Assembly (NCBI GenBank): GCA_902773285.1
Contig: CACYDS010000056.1
Span: forward strand, 1 to 11,673
DNA length: 11,673 nt
Reading direction: 5' to 3'
From: an uncultured Pseudomonadota bacterium
Lineage (GTDB): Bacteria; Pseudomonadota; Alphaproteobacteria; RUG11792
Shown here: positions 7,556 through 11,673 of the stretch, piece after piece
Layout of the letters: each line of letters starts with the position of its first letter
How positions within the stretch are numbered: the stretch's first letter is position 1
Made by a program: the position numbers and the translations under genes
The notes under the pieces: model-generated
Database searches by the model: none
Told to the model about the DNA's origin: nothing
The model's input: the letters and a program-made list of their open reading frames with translations, nothing else

Positions 7556-9955
7556 TCACACATCCAAGTTCTTGACTTTTTCTGCGTTAGTTTGGATAAA
7601 TTCGCGACGTGGCTCGACTATGTCTCCCATTAGGAGGGAAAATATCTTATCCGCTTCTTCTGCTTGCGTCAATTTGACTTGCAGCAATGTGCGGGATGCT
7701 GGATCAAGTGTTGTTTCCCAGAGCTGATCTGGGTTCATTTCTCCAAGACCTTTATAACGATTTATCGTAAGGCCACGACGCCCGAACTCCAGTATTTTTT
7801 CTGCCAACGACAACATTCCATCGATTTCGCATACTTCTTTCCCTCCTCCGAGTTCTAATGTTGCTGTGTCACTGAACATCGCGTATAGCTTTCCCTGAAG
7901 GCGATTTATCGATCTAACTTCAGGGAGCTTAAGGAAAGATTGATCGATGGTAATAATTTCATGGGACCCGAATGAATTTATAGCAATTTCTAAAATGCCA
8001 TTATTTAGATGTGCTCCATAGCTATATTCATCGGTTTTCATATTATCTAGATATTCATTGAGCCTTTGCAAATTTTGCTGCGAATGCTCAATCAGGCAAC
8101 CACTTAACAGTAATTTTTCGATAATCTTAGTATTATTTACATACGGTGTTAGCGCTTCTATTGAGTGGCTCACATTTATTGCCGTTTCTGCGATATGCTT
8201 CAAGTCAAGTCCACTCGCAATTTCCCCGGACGCGAATGTCATACGAGCATCTTTAACCGCTTCATTCAGTATATATGTTTCAAATTCTTTTTCGTTTTTG
8301 ATATAAACAACAGAATTCCCACGCTTTACCTTATACAAAGGCGGTTGCGCGATATAGAGATAACCCCTGTCGATTATTGGGCGCATATGTCGGAAAAAGA
8401 AGGTTAGCAACAGCGTTCGTATATGACTTCCATCAACATCAGCATCAGTCATTATGATGATTTTATGATATCGCGCTTTTTCGATGTCAAAATCATCTTT
8501 GCCAATACCAGTGCCAATTGCGGTGATTAAAGTTCCGACTGTTTCGGAGGAAATCATTTTGTCGAAGCGAGCCTTCTCAACGTTCAGGATTTTTCCACGT
8601 AGTGCCAATATGGCCTGAGTTTTTCTGTCGCGCCCCATCTTAGCTGAACCGCCTGCTGAGTCTCCCTCGACTATGAACATTTCGCTCAGCGCTGGATCTT
8701 TTTCAGAACAATCTGCCAATTTTCCCGGCAGCGAGGCGACGTCTAAGGCACCTTTTCGCCTTGTCAATTCTCTGGCTTTTCGCGCAGCTTCTCGTGCAGC
8801 GACCGCCTCAAAAACCTTCTCTAAAATCGGCTTTGCTAATGCGGGATTTTCCTCAAACCAGATTTTCACAGCATCATTTATCACATTTTCTACAACTGGT
8901 CTGACCTCAGAAGAAACCAACTTGTCTTTTGTCTGCGATGAGAATTTTGGGTCTGGAACTTTGACTGATAAAACACAAGTCAAACCTTCCCTTATATCAT
9001 CGCCAGTAATTGCACTTTTCAAGTCCTTCTTTCCTGTTTTTACGGGGTTTTCCGTAAGGTAATTTGTGACTACTCTAGTTAGCGCTGCTTTAAACCCAGA
9101 CAGGTGAGTTCCGCCATCTTGTTGAGGAATATTGTTTGTAAAACATAGTATATTCTCATGATAACTATCGGTCCATTCCATAGCCATCTGTACTATTATG
9201 TCAGAGCCCGAATTAGCGTTATCGGCAGTTATAATTTTGGGATGCAGGACATTCTTTCCAGCATCAATATATTTCACGAAAGCCTCAAGTCCGCCTTCGT
9301 AATACAGCTCATTTTTGTATGGAGATTCCGCACGTTCATCTATAACATTTATGCGCACACCTGAATTTAAAAAAGCCAATTCGCGTATTCTACGCTCAAC
9401 TGTTTGTCTGTTAAATTTTGTGATTTTGAATATGGATGCGTCTGGTTTAAATCGAACCATCGTTCCGGATTCTACCTCTTCATGTTCAGAAACGACGGCC
9501 AATGGTGCTTGTGGTACACCATGTTTGAACACCATAAAATATTTCTTATGTTCTTTCCAGATAGTTAATTCCAAAATTTCAGATAAAGCATTAACAACCG
9601 AAACTCCGACTCCATGCAAACCGCCGGAAACTTTATAAGAATTTTGGTCAAATTTTCCGCCAGCATGCAACTGCGTCATAATGACTTCAGCGGCCGAAAC
9701 CCCCATTTCTTTGTGTATATCAACAGGAATACCACGCCCATTATCTATGACTGAGACGTATCCATCTTCCTCTATTGTCACTGTGATATTGTCGCAATAT
9801 CCAGCCAAAGCCTCATCGATAGCATTGTCAACGACTTCATATACAAGATGATGTAGCCCGGTGCCATCATCTGTGTCCCCGATATACATCCCTGGGCGTT
9901 TCCGAACTGCGTCCAATCCTTTTAAAACTTTTATCGAATCAGCTGTATAACTCAT
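7556..9955 (-). CDS. gyrB: DNA gyrase subunit B
   Basis: GyrB is the ATPase subunit of the A2B2 gyrase that introduces negative supercoils. The 799 residues are full length. The GHKL ATPase domain shows RKRPGMYIG (18-26), YEVVDNAIDEA with general base E40 and N44, D71 in IDNGRGIP, and the ATP lid GGKFDQNSYKVSGGLHGVGV; the transducer domain follows. The Toprim domain has EGDSAGG (E430, D432) and TDADVDGSH (D504, D506, D508) for Mg binding. The C-terminal tail RYKGLGEMNPDQLWETT binds GyrA. It is GyrB and not ParE by the insert between Toprim motifs (roughly 560-730) and the overall length. In the quinolone-determining stretch, the E. coli Gln434 equivalent is Met and the Lys447 equivalent is Arg (Arg is common in alphaproteobacteria). 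It lacks a clear Shine-Dalgarno site. No dnaA, dnaN or recF neighbours are present. Confidence 0.98.
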   Translation of the reverse strand: MSYTADSIKVLKGLDAVRKRPGMYIGDTDDGTGLHHLVYEVVDNAIDEALAGYCDNITVTIEEDGYVSVIDNGRGIPVDIHKEMGVSAAEVIMTQLHAGGKFDQNSYKVSGGLHGVGVSVVNALSEILELTIWKEHKKYFMVFKHGVPQAPLAVVSEHEEVESGTMVRFKPDASIFKITKFNRQTVERRIRELAFLNSGVRINVIDERAESPYKNELYYEGGLEAFVKYIDAGKNVLHPKIITADNANSGSDIIVQMAMEWTDSYHENILCFTNNIPQQDGGTHLSGFKAALTRVVTNYLTENPVKTGKKDLKSAITGDDIREGLTCVLSVKVPDPKFSSQTKDKLVSSEVRPVVENVINDAVKIWFEENPALAKPILEKVFEAVAAREAARKARELTRRKGALDVASLPGKLADCSEKDPALSEMFIVEGDSAGGSAKMGRDRKTQAILALRGKILNVEKARFDKMISSETVGTLITAIGTGIGKDDFDIEKARYHKIIIMTDADVDGSHIRTLLLTFFFRHMRPIIDRGYLYIAQPPLYKVKRGNSVVYIKNEKEFETYILNEAVKDARMTFASGEIASGLDLKHIAETAINVSHSIEALTPYVNNTKIIEKLLLSGCLIEHSQQNLQRLNEYLDNMKTDEYSYGAHLNNGILEIAINSFGSHEIITIDQSFLKLPEVRSINRLQGKLYAMFSDTATLELGGGKEVCEIDGMLSLAEKILEFGRRGLTINRYKGLGEMNPDQLWETTLDPASRTLLQVKLTQAEEADKIFSLLMGDIVEPRREFIQTNAEKVKNLDV

Positions 9956-9987
9956 AGTATTGACTTTTGTCAGGTATCCACCAATCT

Positions 9988-9996
9988 ATTCTAACA
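9988..9996 (-). promoter_or_regulatory. Candidate extended -10 promoter of gyrB
   Basis: Read on the - strand these bases are TGTTAGAAT, an extended -10 box (TG, one base, TAGAAT; five of six matches to TATAAT). It lies 33 bases before the gyrB ATG, giving a leader of roughly 26 bases. No good -35 box stands 17 bases further upstream, which extended -10 promoters can tolerate. Seen by eye only. Confidence 0.4.
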
Positions 9997-10070
9997 GAAT
10001 TTCCCACTGCTGTGTTGGTTTTCAGTTTGATCATTAGATGTGCTATGTGTTACCTTAATATTAAGATGTA

Positions 10071-10079
10071 AAGGGGAGA
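10071..10079 (+). promoter_or_regulatory. Strong Shine-Dalgarno site for the 10087 membrane-protein gene
   Basis: The purine run AAGGGGAGA is a good match to the anti-Shine-Dalgarno sequence and ends about 7 bases before the ATG at 10087. It fixes that start. The nearer ATG at 10082 is in another frame and meets a stop after six codons. Most other genes in this window lack so clear a site. Confidence 0.7.
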
Positions 10080-10086
10080 ACATGTT

Positions 10087-10590
10087 ATGTCATATATTTT
10101 AAATTATTCAGCGAGATACTTTTGCCTATATTTGTGGTTTGCATTTGTAATGTGCATCATAGTAGGAATACCTTGGAGAATCGTCGCCTCACTGATTGGA
10201 TGGGATGCGTCTCCTGACGCTCTCTATAACGGTTCATGCGTTAATCAAGAAATTGGGTCCGGGATTCTATTTATTGTAAGCCTTGGCGTCTTTTCAACCG
10301 CATGTCAGTGGGGTCTAGATAAAACCATTAATCATGATTACCAATCTTTTAAAATGTCGCACTCCAGTGGAAAAATCAAATTTAGCACAGCTTTGGTGTT
10401 TCAACTACAGGTAGTTGCTAGTAGTCTTACAGTAAGATATATTCCAATACTGTTTGGTGTGGAGATATCTGAAATTTTCAAGATATTGCTAGATTTGCTC
10501 GTGCTCTTCATAGCTAACTACATTATCGTAATACGATGGATCAAACGAAACACAACCGTCACTCCAAAAGATTTTGGTTCCTCATCATAG
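10087..10590 (+). CDS. Small multi-pass membrane protein, function unknown
   Basis: The 167-residue product is not recognised. About four membrane segments are visible: 11-37 (YFCLYLWFAFVMCIIVGIPW onward), 55-76 (IGSGILFIVSLGVFSTACQW), about 100-124 (a less hydrophobic, Val/Leu/Ile-rich stretch) and 129-151 (IFKILLDLLVLFIANYIIVI). The loop at 77-99 is polar and the tail after 152 is basic then Ser-rich. By the positive-inside rule the basic C-terminal segment RWIKRN is likely cytoplasmic. It is divergent from gyrB, from which it is 131 bp away, and convergent with the next gene. Codon use and a strong ribosome binding site support a real gene. The same frame continues past the TAG for 41 codons to a TGA at 10714. 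No motif points to a transporter class. Confidence 0.8.
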   Translation: MSYILNYSARYFCLYLWFAFVMCIIVGIPWRIVASLIGWDASPDALYNGSCVNQEIGSGILFIVSLGVFSTACQWGLDKTINHDYQSFKMSHSSGKIKFSTALVFQLQVVASSLTVRYIPILFGVEISEIFKILLDLLVLFIANYIIVIRWIKRNTTVTPKDFGSSS

Positions 10591-10663
10591 TGCGCAACAG
10601 AACAGTTAACTGGAGATTGTGGCAATAATCCCAGCTACTATTCTGCGGCTACTCAATGGATAG
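10591..10663. other. Convergent intergenic gap after the membrane-protein gene
   Basis: Only 73 bases separate the two converging stop codons. No stem-loop followed by a T-run was found on either strand. The + strand frame of the upstream gene stays open through it (see findings). Confidence 0.5.
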
Positions 10664-11673
10664 CTAATCACAATACAAAGGAGAGACTTTCACTAAATCA
10701 CCAAATATTGGCGTGAATATATTGTTCAGATTATCGTATAGCTTTTTTTGTTTCTTAAAATAGGTTGTCCGGTCATTTTGTTTGAGCTGTTCTTCGTTCT
10801 TTGTTAACTCATCCTCCTCTTTTCGGCTGATAGGGATTAAGGTACGGTCTATTTCTTTACCTTCTGTCATATGCTTAAGCTTGGTTGTTTTTTTATATTC
10901 GTACTCAAGGCAGTAGTCCCAGCCATAATACCCAGCTATGTAATAAACGCCCTCGTATAAATAAAATTTGGGCTGCAAATCTGTGCTATATATCATCTCA
11001 TCCATCATACCATTGCGGTTTTCGCGTCGAACATAGGAGACAGTATCGCAGAAACCCGGCGAGATAGGATGCCATAATAACGCGGCTTCTCTAGTTTTTC
11101 CCTCTATTGTGCCGGGAAACTTAAGAATCCCATCAGATCCAATGGAAAAGAGGTTGAGTCCTACCATAAATTGACTTAAATCTAAAGCCTTCTCATAGAG
11201 GTCTATCTCACGAATCGCATCATCTATAGCATTCTTCATTCCGGCTATCTTGTCCACAAGATTATTTTTCTTAAAATATTTTTCATAATGATCTTTTATT
11301 GGCTGCCCAATGTATTCTTTAATCTCCTTCCATCTTTTAGTAAAAGTGAACCCTTTCTGCTGATGGGCTGGATGGGCTTCTTTGTAGCACTCGAATTGAC
11401 GAGCTACATAGTTATACAGCACAACTGCATTCCAGTTCTCCTGAGTATAGTCCTCAGGACGATCCTCATATTCTAGCCCATCAAACGTTATTAACTCTCC
11501 ATCTTTTTTATCCTTGAATTCATTCATATTCGTAACACAATCAGCAATTGCTTTTCCAATGACTTGTTTTATCGACTCAGCATAGTCTTCATCTATAAAC
11601 CAAGGTTTGTCCTTTGTCTCATTTTCTTTTGCTTTCCATTTGGCATCTTCAACTTTCCATTTGGCATCTTCAA
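10664..11673 (-). CDS. Unrecognised charged cytosolic-type protein, N-terminal part outside window
   Basis: The frame is open from the TAG at 10664-10666 to the right edge, giving at least 335 residues; the true start lies beyond the window. The ATG at 11527 is inside the frame and has no Shine-Dalgarno sequence before it, so it is probably an internal Met. The visible part opens with two copies of a heptad E-D-A-K-W-K-V, passes through a Lys/Glu/Asp-rich, likely helical region (from about the heptads to LDLSQFMVG), then an aromatic, beta-like region (FYLYEGVYYIAGYYGWDYCLEYEYKK) and a final Lys/Glu helix with EEDELTKNEEQLKQNDR. No signal peptide or membrane segment is seen in what is present. 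I recognise no family. Its setting at the edge of an accessory region and its repeats suggest an effector-like or surface-exposed protein, but this is weak inference. Confidence 0.75.
   Translation of the reverse strand, partial: EDAKWKVEDAKWKAKENETKDKPWFIDEDYAESIKQVIGKAIADCVTNMNEFKDKKDGELITFDGLEYEDRPEDYTQENWNAVVLYNYVARQFECYKEAHPAHQQKGFTFTKRWKEIKEYIGQPIKDHYEKYFKKNNLVDKIAGMKNAIDDAIREIDLYEKALDLSQFMVGLNLFSIGSDGILKFPGTIEGKTREAALLWHPISPGFCDTVSYVRRENRNGMMDEMIYSTDLQPKFYLYEGVYYIAGYYGWDYCLEYEYKKTTKLKHMTEGKEIDRTLIPISRKEEDELTKNEEQLKQNDRTTYFKKQKKLYDNLNNIFTPIFGDLVKVSPLYCD
11633..11673 (-). repeat. Perfect 21-bp tandem repeat encoding a Trp-containing heptad
   Basis: Bases 11633-11653 are repeated exactly at 11654-11673, where the window cuts the second unit one base short. 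In the - strand frame of the 10664 gene each unit encodes the heptad A-K-W-K-V-E-D (in rotated register). The unit length of seven codons fits a coiled-coil or amphipathic-helix period. More units may lie beyond the edge. Confidence 0.85.

Noticed and set aside
8673..9062. Open frame on the + strand opposite gyrB
   Set aside because: gyrB motifs run straight through the opposite strand here; the frame is open by codon bias only.

Overview
The window looks like a low-GC, gene-dense alphaproteobacterial genome of the intracellular kind (Holosporales or Rickettsiales-like; inferred from composition and gene content, not proven). It combines typical Gram-negative core genes (tsaD, holC, nusB, lptD, gyrB) in an order not usual for free-living alphaproteobacteria with accessory genes, one of which encodes a eukaryote-type ubiquitin-specific protease. 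That protease is the strongest sign of life inside a eukaryotic cell. No tRNA, rRNA, CRISPR array, insertion sequence or phage gene was recognised.

Left end (1-1860, + strand): a large gene open at the window edge. It encodes an Asn/Met-rich, prion-like, internally repeated segment followed by a complete-looking USP-type (peptidase family C19) deubiquitinase domain. Its Cys box, Gln-Asp (QQD-like) box, LPKVLIY strand, GGGHY His box, Asn/Asp box and final FYE strand are in the canonical order. It is the most notable item here and a strong candidate for a host-directed effector.

Centre-left (1891-3799, - strand): a compact nusB-holC-tsaD run with overlapping genes (19 bp, then an ATGA overlap). 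It joins transcription antitermination, the chi subunit of DNA polymerase III and the t6A tRNA-modification enzyme. Divergently, at 3874, lptD encodes the outer-membrane LPS translocon. A secreted protein of unknown function (6114-7373, -) ends 2 bp from lptD, tail to tail.

Right part: gyrB (7556-9955, -) stands apart from the dnaA/dnaN/recF genes it often accompanies. Divergently lies a small multi-pass membrane protein (10087-10590, +). The window ends in a gene (10664 to beyond 11673, -) of unknown function. Its reading frame runs off the window edge, and its visible upstream part carries a perfect 21-bp tandem repeat encoding a charged, Trp-containing heptad. The two edge genes are both incomplete here, repeat-bearing and probably accessory; the genes between are mostly housekeeping.
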